A stretch of DNA of 64,000 bases, taken from Planctomycetota bacterium. Lineage in GTDB: Bacteria > Planctomycetota > UBA1135 > GCA-002686595. The stretch is taken from contig JACKHT010000001.1 in assembly GCA_020638855.1 (NCBI GenBank), positions 62,001 through 126,000 on the forward strand, written 5' to 3'. The number at the start of each line of letters is the position of its first letter. Position 1 is the stretch's first letter. Shown piece after piece: positions 52,392-61,535 of this stretch. The notes below the pieces were generated by a model. The model was given only the letters and a program-made list of their open reading frames with translations. It searched no databases and was not told where the DNA came from. The translations under genes and the position numbers were made by a program.

Positions 52392-53141
52392 ATGAAGCGG
52401 CGGTTGGTGGGCTTGAGCTTGGGTATGGCGCTCTTCGCGGCCCTTTTGGCTTTGGCTTGGTGGGATGTCTTGCCCGGGGGTTGGACGTTGCGAGGCTGGG
52501 TGGAGCCCCACGCCCACCGGGAAGCCCGCCACCGCGCCCAGCACCGTTCCGAACGACTCGAGCGATTCCAGGCCGAGCGCAACCTCGCGGCACCCGGATG
52601 CATCCTGCTAGCGGGATCCTCCACGATCGAACGCTTTCCCATCGAGCGCTGGTGGGATCCCACCCTCGTGATCAATCGGGGCATCGATGATGAGCCGTGC
52701 GAAGAGCTCCTGGCGCGATGGGCTGCGAGCCTCCCCAGCGAACCCATCGGCGGCGCTGTTTTGTACCTGGGCTCGGTGGACTTCCGTCGGCTGCTCGCGA
52801 GTCCCGACGTGATCGCGGAGCGCGCCGAGCGGGTCCTTGCAAGACTTCGGGAGCAGGATGCCCAATTGCCGCTCTTGGTGCTCGGGATCCTGCCCGAACA
52901 AAGCATGCCTGCGGGCTGGGCGGAGCGCCTGGCTCAAACCAACCAACGGCTGCGCGAAACATGCCTCCGATCGGGCGTCGAATTCCTGGACACGAACCGC
53001 CCGCCCCTGCAGCTTCCCAACGGGGATTTGAATCCAACGTATGCAGCCGACCGCTGGCACCTCAACGGGGAGGGCTACGGCGAATTGGTGGGCTGGCTGG
53101 GGGCCGAACACCCGGCATGGGAAGCGCGCCTCAAACGATAG
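52392..53141 (+). CDS. SGNH-hydrolase-like protein, membrane-anchored, missing the Asn
   Basis: 249 aa with an N-terminal helix (LVGLSLGMALFAALLALAWW) as anchor. SGNH blocks: the nucleophile region LAGSSTIE (Ser77), block II NRGIDD, block III YLGSVD and block V DRWH (Asp220, His223). In block III the usual oxyanion Asn is Val129, so activity may be low or the protein may have another role. Divergent from the BMC operon; no link to it is evident. Confidence 0.75.
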   Translation: MKRRLVGLSLGMALFAALLALAWWDVLPGGWTLRGWVEPHAHREARHRAQHRSERLERFQAERNLAAPGCILLAGSSTIERFPIERWWDPTLVINRGIDDEPCEELLARWAASLPSEPIGGAVLYLGSVDFRRLLASPDVIAERAERVLARLREQDAQLPLLVLGILPEQSMPAGWAERLAQTNQRLRETCLRSGVEFLDTNRPPLQLPNGDLNPTYAADRWHLNGEGYGELVGWLGAEHPAWEARLKR

Positions 53142-53171
53142 GCGCAGCTTTGGGCGCAGCCCTTGGCAGGA

Positions 53172-54782
53172 TCACAGCACGTTCGCGACGTAGTCCAGCC
53201 ACTTCTTCTCGAAGGCGTCGAGGTCGATTTTGCCCCAGGACGCGTCCATGGCCTGTTTCCAAACCATGTCGCGGTCGCTTTGGGACAGGTCAAATCGATC
53301 GATGACGCGCTCGTCGTCGGTCAGCTCGCGCCCCTCCTCCTTGGCGGCCTCTTCGCGCTTCTTCAGGATCTCCTGATAGCGCTCGGCGTAGCCCGCGAGC
53401 AGCGCGGACATGTAGTGGGGCAGGATATCGGCGTACTCGGGCTCCCAGTACTGCGAAGGCACCTTGCCCAACGCCCCCTGCCGCAGCATGTAAACCAGCG
53501 ACCAGGACTGGGCATAGCAAGAAACGTTGGAGGGTCCTTGGGTTTGCCATTGCTGGTGGTTGTAGTTGAGGTGCTCGGCCAGCGGACGCATCTCTCCCTT
53601 TTGGATCATGTCCTTGGCAATCGGCAGCCGGTTGTAGCCACCCGGAGCCTCGGGCTTGACGTAGGCCTTGCCCTCAAACCAATTGGCCGCCGCGTAGTAG
53701 TCCCCGTGGCCCTCATCGAACCAACGATGGGCCTCCGAACGCTGGAACAGGAAGTGGCAGTATTGGTGGAAGGCCTCATGGCTCATCACCGCAAAGGTCT
53801 CGGCATCTTCTTCCTTGTCCTTATCCCCGCAGAACAACACCAATTCCTCCGACATGGGGTTGAACCAGCCCCCCACGCCGCGGCTGGTGTTGCCGTAGCG
53901 GTGGAACTCCTCTTCGGTGCCACACACCCGCACGATCGAAATCGCCGTCATTTTGAGGCCGAAGGCAGCGGGCGGAAAGTCCTCTTCAAAAAGGCTACGC
54001 GAACGTTCCAGGCGCGTGATGACGTTTTTGATGTAGGCCCCGCGTTTGGAAGAAGTCTTGATGATGAACTGCTTGGAGGGGGTCCCGAGCACGCGCCAAT
54101 CCTTGAATTGGGCGTCAGCCTTGGTGTGGTACTTCAAGAGATCGTCGTAGTCCATCGCCGATGTATCGACGGGGGCCAAGATCTTCTCCCACTCGAAGCT
54201 CCGCCCGGACTTGGAGATCATCGAGATCCACTTCTTCCCATCGCGCGAATCGGCGACCTGGGTCGTCAGTTGGTAGACCAAATGGAAATCGGCGCGCTCC
54301 CCAGGGAACGAGAACACTTCGACACGTTGACCGCTCGCGTTCCAAACGCGCCAGCGCGCTTCGATGCCGTGGATTTTGATTTCCTTGTCCTCCGCAGGCT
54401 CCGTCTTGCGGAAGCTGCCCTTGAGGAAAGTCGCCAAGAAGTCTTCCACCTGCATGCGCTTGCTCCGAACGACTGTGCGCTCTTTGTCCTCCTCGCCGGA
54501 AGCGTCCGGCTCGGGCTCCTCGTCGCGGTCTGCGAAGCACAAGACCTGCACGGCAGCATCGGCCTCTTCCGATTCCATCCGGCACAGGATGCCCATCTCG
54601 ATCATGGCCGGCTGCGAAGGCACCACCAGGAACTTGTTGGGGGGACGAAACTTGAAGCCGTTGACTTGGTCCTTGTACAGCGTCTTCGAAAGTCCCTGGG
54701 CGGTGGCGGGCACCGCGCTAGCGAATAGCGACAAGACCAAGCAGGCCGAAAGCAAGAGGGTCCAGCGGGAGCGATGGAGCAT
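53172..54782 (-). CDS. Exported DUF1570-like zinc-peptidase-fold protein
   Basis: 536 aa from ATG 54782, which opens a signal peptide (LLLSACLVLSLFASAVPATAQ). A C-terminal domain has VMSHEAFHQYCH (HExxH) followed by RWFDEGHGDYYAA, as in DUF1570/gluzincin-like proteins common in planctomycetes. The N-terminal half has a beta-rich region rich in acidic residues. It may be a periplasmic peptidase; substrate unknown. It lies downstream of rodA on the same strand with a 108-base gap. Confidence 0.75.
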   Translation of the reverse strand: MLHRSRWTLLLSACLVLSLFASAVPATAQGLSKTLYKDQVNGFKFRPPNKFLVVPSQPAMIEMGILCRMESEEADAAVQVLCFADRDEEPEPDASGEEDKERTVVRSKRMQVEDFLATFLKGSFRKTEPAEDKEIKIHGIEARWRVWNASGQRVEVFSFPGERADFHLVYQLTTQVADSRDGKKWISMISKSGRSFEWEKILAPVDTSAMDYDDLLKYHTKADAQFKDWRVLGTPSKQFIIKTSSKRGAYIKNVITRLERSRSLFEEDFPPAAFGLKMTAISIVRVCGTEEEFHRYGNTSRGVGGWFNPMSEELVLFCGDKDKEEDAETFAVMSHEAFHQYCHFLFQRSEAHRWFDEGHGDYYAAANWFEGKAYVKPEAPGGYNRLPIAKDMIQKGEMRPLAEHLNYNHQQWQTQGPSNVSCYAQSWSLVYMLRQGALGKVPSQYWEPEYADILPHYMSALLAGYAERYQEILKKREEAAKEEGRELTDDERVIDRFDLSQSDRDMVWKQAMDASWGKIDLDAFEKKWLDYVANVL

Positions 54783-54890
54783 AGAAATCCTAATGGGGCT
54801 CAGGCGGGCAGGCCATCCATATCGTAGCCGATGGGGCCCCAAAGCGGGAGCCAAGCCCAGTCCAACTCCGCAGGGAGTGCAAAGGCTCGG

Positions 54891-56084
54891 TCAATACTCC
54901 CGAAACGCGTCCTGGTCGAGGCTGCGCTCATGGTGCGAGCCCAACCCCAAGGCCAAACCCAAGGCCAAGAACGTCGTCAACAACGAAGACCCCCCGGCCG
55001 AAATCAGCGGCAGGGTCAGACCCGTCATGGGCAACAATCCGATGTTGACCGCCGCGTGGATGAATACGTGGGCACCGAAGTAGATGGCGACCCCCCCCAC
55101 CACCAAGCGTGAGAAACGATCGCGCAAACCGGCGGCGCTGGCCATCAAGAAGAGCACCAAAGCCGAATACAAGGTCAACAGCAGCGTCGCCCCCCAGAAT
55201 CCGGATTCCTCCGCGATCACCGCAAAGATCGAATCGCTATCCCGTTCGGGCAAATGCCCCGCCCCGTTGGCCACGCCTTCCCCCAAACCACGGCCGAACA
55301 GATCGCCGTTGCCGATCGTGAGCCGTGCTTGGTATTGGTGGTAACCCGACCCATTCTTGAGCGAGATCAAGTCCGCAGGCTCGAAGCTGCTGGCCCAGGT
55401 TTCCACGCGCTTCCATTGGTAATCCTGCACCAGCCCCATCTGTCGGGCGGTAGCCCCAAACAGAACCCCGCCCAGGAGAAGCGCGGCAATCCAAGTGCCC
55501 CGGGCTCCCGCCAGGTACAACATGCCAAGCGTGATCGGAACCATGGTCATGGCCGTCCCCAGGTCGGGCTGCCCGGCCACGAGCAGCATGGGCAGACCCG
55601 CCACCAACATAGGGGCCAGCCAATCGCGCGGTCGCTCGAGGCGATTGGTTGCCAAGAGCCGCGCCAACATCAGGATCAACCCAAGCTTGGCCAGCTCCGA
55701 GGGCTGCAAGTCGAAGCGCGGCAGCTGAATCCAACGCCTGGCGTTGTTGCGTTCATTCCCCAGGAACATGACCGCGAACAACAGCGCAATCGACCCCGCA
55801 TAGGCCAAACCCGCATGCCGCCGTACCCATCCGGGCCGCAGCAGCATGCCCACCAAAATCAAAGGCAACGTCAGCAGCACCCGTTCCTGGTGTCCGTGGT
55901 AGTTCACCCCCCCCGCGACCCGCAGGTGGGCCTCCTCCGCATTGTCCATCGCGCTCAGGAACAACATCCCGGTGGCGAGCAAGATCAACGCCAGAATCAA
56001 GATGTGCCAATCCACTGCGAACCAGCGGATGTGGGCGGTCGAGAACCAAGACTCTCGCCGGGAGCGGTCATGGTAAGCGCTCAT
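54891..56084 (-). CDS. rodA: Rod-shape SEDS glycosyltransferase RodA
   Basis: 397 aa from ATG 56084, which overlaps the mrdA stop (ATGA). About ten membrane helices of the SEDS family polymerise lipid II with PBP2. Motifs: ARRWIQLPRFDLQPSELAKLG, AGQPDLGTAM, RDSDSIFAVIAEESGFWGA and the C-terminal NIGLLPMTGLTLPLISAGGSSL. Family length is normal. Confidence 0.97.
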   Translation of the reverse strand: MSAYHDRSRRESWFSTAHIRWFAVDWHILILALILLATGMLFLSAMDNAEEAHLRVAGGVNYHGHQERVLLTLPLILVGMLLRPGWVRRHAGLAYAGSIALLFAVMFLGNERNNARRWIQLPRFDLQPSELAKLGLILMLARLLATNRLERPRDWLAPMLVAGLPMLLVAGQPDLGTAMTMVPITLGMLYLAGARGTWIAALLLGGVLFGATARQMGLVQDYQWKRVETWASSFEPADLISLKNGSGYHQYQARLTIGNGDLFGRGLGEGVANGAGHLPERDSDSIFAVIAEESGFWGATLLLTLYSALVLFLMASAAGLRDRFSRLVVGGVAIYFGAHVFIHAAVNIGLLPMTGLTLPLISAGGSSLLTTFLALGLALGLGSHHERSLDQDAFREY

Positions 56085-59000
56085 TGGGCCCCTTCCAGGT
56101 AGGCGCGTACCGCTGGGTGCCGCAGGAACTGCGCCATGACGTAGACGGCACCGTGCGAAGACGTGGTCGAGGTGTCGTGGATGTAGGCCACCACCACGAC
56201 CTTGGGATCTTCGGCCGGGAACCACCCAGCCACCCAGGTGTGCTTGCGCACGCCGTTGTGCCAAACACCTTCTCCACCGCTTGCAAGGTTGAATTGGTTG
56301 AAGTCGGGCACTTCTCCTTCGGCGATGTAATCGGCGCTGCCCGTCTTGCATACGAAACGGAACCCCAGGTCGGCCTCGGACAAACCCTTGCTGTGGGCGC
56401 TGCCCCCCGACTTCTCCACCACCGCCTCCATGGCATGGCGTACGACGGCTAGGTTGTGTTCTGCGATGGGGAGCGAATCGAAGTGCGGGGGCAAGGCTTG
56501 GTCACCGATTCGTTCGACCACGTGGATCTCGGGCAAGCGACCGGTGGCGAGTCCCGCGTAGGCGCGCGCCATTTGCATCGGCGTAGCGACGATGTGCGAC
56601 AGCCCGTTGCCCAATCGTTGGCGCTGGATGGGGGTGTATGCCTCGAGGGGCTTGTAGTCGAACTCCTCCAACCACCCGCCGCGCCCTTCCAAGCCAAAGT
56701 TCAGGATCCCGGTTCGCTTGCCCAAACCAAAGGCAGCCAACATCTTCTGGAACTCGTGCTCGTCGTAGAGGGTCTCACCCAACTGGGCGAAGTAGGTGTT
56801 GCAAGATACCCGGATCGCGGTTTCCAGGTCGATGTCGGGTTGGCCAGCTTGCGCATGCTCGGCGGTCGAATGCCCGTAGTACGCGTGGCACCCAACGGCC
56901 CCCCAGCCTGCGCCCGGCTTCTTCTTCGTAGTGGTGGTCTCTTTGCAGATCACCCGTGGTTGGCCTGGGTTGAGGCCCAGGTACTCGAGCGCCCAAGCGG
57001 CAACGAGCGGCTTCAAGATCGAACCCGGGGGCTGGAAGGTCGGCATGCGCAAGGTGCGTTCGATCGCGAGTTTGCGCTGGCCGTCCTGGTGGGGAGCGCC
57101 GTCATCGGTAACGACGGGTGCAGAAGCCGCCGCCAGCACCTCGCCATCGACTCGAATGGCCACGATCGCGCCCACCGGAAACCGCAACCACTCGGGGTCG
57201 TACTTGATCTCGCCTGCGGGGGGCGGTTCGGGATGGTTGATGACGAACTCGGCCGCCTCCTGCAAATCCATGTCGAGGGTCAAGGTCAAGTCTTGCCCAT
57301 CCTGTGGAGCCCGATACAGCGGACGCCGGCCCGACTTTCCGTGGGTTTCTTCCAAGCCCACCACCTCGCGGAACCCATTGCGCCCGCGCAATTCCGGGTC
57401 GAAGTAGCCTTCGATCCCGCTGCCTCCGACGGTTTGGCTGGGCAGGAAGCTCTCCGCGGCAGCCTCCACCACGAACTCACGATCGGCCTCGTCCAACTCA
57501 ACCTGCCGGAGGATTTCCTGGGCTTGGCGTTCCTGGGCGCCCCGTTCGAGCAGCGAAACCAACTTGGGCGAACGCACCTTGCCAATCAAGTTCCCCGCCA
57601 AAAGGCGTTCGGGATGTTCGGGGTCATCGTTCGCAACCCAAGCCTCCGCAGCCGCGGCCCGGGAACGGACGCTCTTAACCTGCAGGCCCGCATAGTCCTG
57701 GTGGTAGCGCTCGACGTGGTGGACCATCTCCTGCGAAGGATTACGGCTGAACCGCATGGGGCGCGAGCTCATGTCCTTGATCACGTGGTCGCGATCCTCC
57801 AGCGCGGCCCGAATGGCATCGGAATCGAAGCGAACGGGTTGGGGCAGGTCCTCAAAGATTTGCTCCACGCGGGTTTCCAACCGGTCGTTCCAGGCCAGCA
57901 AGACCTGCTCGACGGGTTCCAGCTCACCGGGTTTCCAATCGGTTCGCCGCTGGCGCACACCGGGTAGCTGGAGCAGGGCTTCCGACAGATCTTGCCGGGC
58001 TGCAAGGCCCCCGTAGCGCACTTCGTCCGGCTGCAGGCAGGCATCCAACAGGTCCAAGCCCGCGAGCCCCGCCTTGCGCAAAGAAGGATCCTGAACCGGC
58101 AAGACCGGAGTGTCTAGCCACACCGAGTCGATGGGCGCTTCCAAGGCGTCGTCGAGCTCGCTTAGGATGCGCAAGTGATCTGCCCGCTGCCAGGGCAGCA
58201 CCAGGGCTTTGCGCGGATCCGGGCGGTCGCTGGGATCCACGAATTCATGGGCCAGGGCATCCAGCACCCGGTTCGCCTGTTCGCCATCCGCGAGCTGCAT
58301 GCGCGCAAACACGTAGCCCGCCACATAACTGGGGACCTGTTGTGCGAATTGGCCACCGCGCCGGACGCGCCACGACTCGATCCGCGGCTCATCCCAGTAC
58401 AAACACTTCTTGAGCCACTCCAAGTCCAAGAGGCGCAGGCTCGCCAAGCTCAATTGGCTCGCGGGAAAGCCCGCGGCAATCGCAAACAAGCGATCGGCCG
58501 CCAAGTTCTCGGACTCTTCGCGGGCCACGTCGAGGATTTGCACCACGCGCTCCAAGGTCGTCGGCGGCATGACCTCATCAGCGGCATACACGTCGGACCA
58601 ATCGACCAGTTGTCCCAACTCGTCGAGGTATTGCAGCGAACGATCCACGCGCATACGCAATTCGCGCCGCAACCGTTGGGTGGCCGCATTGGTACTTTCC
58701 CCATCCTCTTGGCGCAAGCCCGCGACCAGGCTCGCGTAGGACTCACCGGCCCGATCCGAGTCGCGCAGGTCCCGCAACGCGCGCCACTCGCGTCGATCGA
58801 CCTGCAACAAGCGTTCGATGTAGAAGCGCAACGACTCTGCCCGAGCCGCTCGGCGCTCTTCACGTTGGGCTCCTCGGCGACCCTTTTCAGGCAGAGCAGC
58901 TATGTCCACTCCGCCGACGCGCAGCTCTCCCCCACGTCCAAAGGTGCGAATCTCCGCCGGGGACAGTGACACCAGATGGTCGGCCCAGAGGGCCGCGTCG

Positions 59001-59323
59001 CCGCCTGCCACTTCCTCCAGGTCCACCGGCCGCATCAGGGTGAGCGACATCAGTTGCGCGATGTTGCCCAAGGGATGGCCCCGCCGGAAATCGCGCCAAA
59101 CGAACTCGATTTCGTAACGTACTTCATCGCGCACCCACTCGCGTCCCTTGCGATCAAGGATGCGGCCGCGGCGATAGGGCACAAGGTGCGCGCTGCGCTC
59201 CAGGCTGGCAGCCTCGCGCGCCCAGATCGGGTGCTCCTCGACGCTGACTTCGTACAGGCGAGAGACCAGCACCAAAAGGGCCAGCACCACGCACAGCATC
59301 AGCGGTAGAAATCGGCGCAGCAT
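56081..59323 (-). CDS. mrdA: Penicillin-binding protein 2, unusually long
   Basis: 1080 aa against about 620-650 usually. ATG 59323 overlaps the mreD stop. N-terminal membrane helix (residues 5-23), then a PBP-dimer region (RRGRILDRKGREWV). A very long, charged helical region fills roughly residues 100-640. The transpeptidase has SILK at 768-771 (SxxK), SCN in VSCNTYFAQLG and CKTG near 993, so the catalytic set is intact. It cross-links peptidoglycan along the cell side with RodA. The inserted region is unlike known PBP2 proteins and might bind Mre partners or an envelope component; this is inferred. Confidence 0.95.
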   Translation of the reverse strand: MLRRFLPLMLCVVLALLVLVSRLYEVSVEEHPIWAREAASLERSAHLVPYRRGRILDRKGREWVRDEVRYEIEFVWRDFRRGHPLGNIAQLMSLTLMRPVDLEEVAGGDAALWADHLVSLSPAEIRTFGRGGELRVGGVDIAALPEKGRRGAQREERRAARAESLRFYIERLLQVDRREWRALRDLRDSDRAGESYASLVAGLRQEDGESTNAATQRLRRELRMRVDRSLQYLDELGQLVDWSDVYAADEVMPPTTLERVVQILDVAREESENLAADRLFAIAAGFPASQLSLASLRLLDLEWLKKCLYWDEPRIESWRVRRGGQFAQQVPSYVAGYVFARMQLADGEQANRVLDALAHEFVDPSDRPDPRKALVLPWQRADHLRILSELDDALEAPIDSVWLDTPVLPVQDPSLRKAGLAGLDLLDACLQPDEVRYGGLAARQDLSEALLQLPGVRQRRTDWKPGELEPVEQVLLAWNDRLETRVEQIFEDLPQPVRFDSDAIRAALEDRDHVIKDMSSRPMRFSRNPSQEMVHHVERYHQDYAGLQVKSVRSRAAAAEAWVANDDPEHPERLLAGNLIGKVRSPKLVSLLERGAQERQAQEILRQVELDEADREFVVEAAAESFLPSQTVGGSGIEGYFDPELRGRNGFREVVGLEETHGKSGRRPLYRAPQDGQDLTLTLDMDLQEAAEFVINHPEPPPAGEIKYDPEWLRFPVGAIVAIRVDGEVLAAASAPVVTDDGAPHQDGQRKLAIERTLRMPTFQPPGSILKPLVAAWALEYLGLNPGQPRVICKETTTTKKKPGAGWGAVGCHAYYGHSTAEHAQAGQPDIDLETAIRVSCNTYFAQLGETLYDEHEFQKMLAAFGLGKRTGILNFGLEGRGGWLEEFDYKPLEAYTPIQRQRLGNGLSHIVATPMQMARAYAGLATGRLPEIHVVERIGDQALPPHFDSLPIAEHNLAVVRHAMEAVVEKSGGSAHSKGLSEADLGFRFVCKTGSADYIAEGEVPDFNQFNLASGGEGVWHNGVRKHTWVAGWFPAEDPKVVVVAYIHDTSTTSSHGAVYVMAQFLRHPAVRAYLEGAQ

Positions 59324-59880
59324 CAGAACCGAGGCCTCTGGTAGAGAGGAGAAAGACCCGGCAGGCGTGACAGCACAACGCCCAGAAGCCCAACGATCAA
59401 GGCAGTGATCAACGCCGCCGGAAACGCACGACGGGCCATGTCCACCCAAACGGGGTACCCGAAGCCATCGGGCAGGAGCAGTGGATGGCGCACGGCTTGG
59501 ACCGCTTGGCACCAAACCGAAACGCCGACGGCAGCCACGAAGGCCAACAACGTGCGGGGCAACGGTCCGCTGACATCGATGCCCGACCGCAAGGCCTGCA
59601 CCGCCAGGGCCACCCAACCGTATCCCGCCAGGATGATGGTGGGTGCGTCGCCGCTGTACGCCAGGCGCACCATGCCCAGGACTGCGGCCGCCACGCCCAC
59701 CTGGCGCTGGGGCAGCCGGACCCCCACAGCGACCAATAGGACCAAGGTCCAATCGGGGTAGAACCACGTCACAGGCCCGCCCAAAGGCGTCCAGCGGTGG
59801 ATCCATGCGGCCTGTAGGCCCACCACCAAGGCAGCCCACAAGGCCAGCATCAACCAAGGCATTCCGCGCGCACCACTCAA
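59323..59880 (-). CDS. mreD: Rod-shape protein MreD
   Basis: 185 aa with five or so membrane helices, consistent with MreD. Sequence is divergent and the call rests on size, topology and order (mreC-mreD-mrdA-rodA). TTG start overlapping the mreC stop (TTGA); its own stop overlaps mrdA (TGATG). Confidence 0.8.
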   Translation of the reverse strand: MSGARGMPWLMLALWAALVVGLQAAWIHRWTPLGGPVTWFYPDWTLVLLVAVGVRLPQRQVGVAAAVLGMVRLAYSGDAPTIILAGYGWVALAVQALRSGIDVSGPLPRTLLAFVAAVGVSVWCQAVQAVRHPLLLPDGFGYPVWVDMARRAFPAALITALIVGLLGVVLSRLPGLSPLYQRPRF

Positions 59881-61271
59881 GGCCCTACCCCCTCAAACTG
59901 GAACAGCCGAACGTCCTGCCAAACATCGCTGGAGTCCGGCGGCTCGATGACCAAGCGGTGCGGACCAGGCCCAAAAGGGATATCGGCTTCCCCCAACAGC
60001 AGACCGCGCGGGACACCTGGTTCTCCCGAACCGGTGTAGATGCGTGCTCGAGCGGGCTCTTCGCCGATGCGCGGAAGCGCCGCTGCCCAGTGGAACAATA
60101 GGTTTCCCTTGGAATCCCGCCCGAGCCCCTGCAATCGCCCCAACACAAACGTGGGATGTTCCGCCTCTGCGTTGAGCCAAAGGGCGATGGCCGGCACGGT
60201 GAAGCCGCGATCCCCGAGCGTCGAAACATTTGCGTGCCAAGGCCCTGCTCGTTCGACGCGTCCTATCAGGCGCACCCCGCTCGCCAGCGCCGCTCCCACT
60301 TGCACACCAGCACGAGTCCCGCGCGCAAGCTTGCAACCCTCGCGCCAAGGCGCCGGATCCGCGAGCGGAATCGGCTGCGCGGGAATCCAATGGCCGCGCT
60401 GCCCAACCGATTCGATTTGGCTTCCGATTTGCTCGGTGGACAAACCCGTATGGATCAGGACTTGGTAGAGACCGCTTTCGAAATCCACCTCTGGCACGAC
60501 CCCAAGCAAATCCATGCGGGTGTGCTCGTCCGGTTCGGGGGCTCGCTCCAGGGTGCCAAGCTGGAACCCGTTGGCCAGCCCTGCGAGATCGCGGCCCCCA
60601 ATGGCAGCTTCATGGACCAAAACGCGCCCCGCCGAAAGGCTGTAGTTGGAAGGGTGGTGCACGGCGAGGACCTCGCGCTGGGACGCCAAACCAAAGTCTT
60701 CGGGCGCCAACAATCCGCCCACCACGAACAGCGAATTGGGCTGCCAAACCCCTTCGACAAGGACTCCCGCCCCGATGCGCGCGCCAGTACCGGTGATGAG
60801 GTCGACCGTGACATCCTCGAACGCACCATCGCGGCCATGCCGCTCCACCACGTGGCTCACCAGCCCCACGTAGTGATCGCCAGTCGTGACCGGCATCCCC
60901 GGGCGCACCAACCCCGGCTGCCAAACGCGCACCAACAGCGCGTCGAGTTGACCCGAAGGCCGCCCCACCGCTTCGGCATGCAAGTTGACGCCCTCTTCCA
61001 TCGCAACCGAGCGGGGCACGGCTTGCTCGCGCACCCACTGCTCGAGCAAACCCGCTTCTTCCGCCTCCCTGGTGCGGAGCTTGCCATCCTCGTCCGAGCC
61101 AGCCAGAACCTGTCCGATGGGCCACCAAGGACGGCTGACCTGGAGCAAGGGGCGGGCGGGCAAGGCCAGCAATCCCAAGAGGCGGTCCAGGGCATCCACC
61201 GGCCATAGGGCTAGGGCGGACAGCACCAAGCACGTCACCAACTGAATTCCCCCCCACCGCTGTCTCCCCAT
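59877..61271 (-). CDS. mreC: Rod-shape protein MreC, elongated
   Basis: 464 aa from ATG 61271; the frame upstream to 61688 runs under the divergent gene and is not coding. One N-terminal helix (LVTCLVLSALALWPV), a short helical region, then beta-rich segments (GMPVTTGDHYVGLVSHV, SLFVVGGLLAPEDFG). MreC is normally about 280-370 aa; the extra C-terminal length is beta-rich. It scaffolds MreB-linked wall synthesis in the periplasm. The call rests mainly on order and layout. Confidence 0.8.
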   Translation of the reverse strand: MGRQRWGGIQLVTCLVLSALALWPVDALDRLLGLLALPARPLLQVSRPWWPIGQVLAGSDEDGKLRTREAEEAGLLEQWVREQAVPRSVAMEEGVNLHAEAVGRPSGQLDALLVRVWQPGLVRPGMPVTTGDHYVGLVSHVVERHGRDGAFEDVTVDLITGTGARIGAGVLVEGVWQPNSLFVVGGLLAPEDFGLASQREVLAVHHPSNYSLSAGRVLVHEAAIGGRDLAGLANGFQLGTLERAPEPDEHTRMDLLGVVPEVDFESGLYQVLIHTGLSTEQIGSQIESVGQRGHWIPAQPIPLADPAPWREGCKLARGTRAGVQVGAALASGVRLIGRVERAGPWHANVSTLGDRGFTVPAIALWLNAEAEHPTFVLGRLQGLGRDSKGNLLFHWAAALPRIGEEPARARIYTGSGEPGVPRGLLLGEADIPFGPGPHRLVIEPPDSSDVWQDVRLFQFEGVGP

Positions 61272-61535
61272 GGGTCCATTGTGCCGATTGCCCGCACCCG
61301 AATCACGCTCCGGAACGGCACCTCTCCCACTCCGGCCCGCGCTTGAGTTACGCGTGGGTAACAGTCCCGGCCCATTGGGGCTACATTTTGCGGCCCCCAG
61401 CTCTGCGGGGCCCCAGCTAGGTCCCGTGAGCACGCCCCTTTGCTGGCACAGGACTTGCAGAAGGTCCCGCAACCGGGTGGGATGCCCGGGCCAACGTCCG
61501 GGCCAACGCCCACCATCGATCGTTCCCCCCCCAAA
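61272..61535. other. Divergent intergenic region, 264 bases
   Basis: It lies between mreC (minus) and the phosphatase-cytochrome gene (plus) and must hold promoters for both. No convincing -35/-10 pair was found. Confidence 0.4.

Noticed and set aside
59324..59857. N-terminal extension of PBP2 through the mreD region
   Set aside because: The frame stays open by chance; mreD is in another frame and PBP2 has an ATG overlapping the mreD stop, followed at once by its membrane helix.
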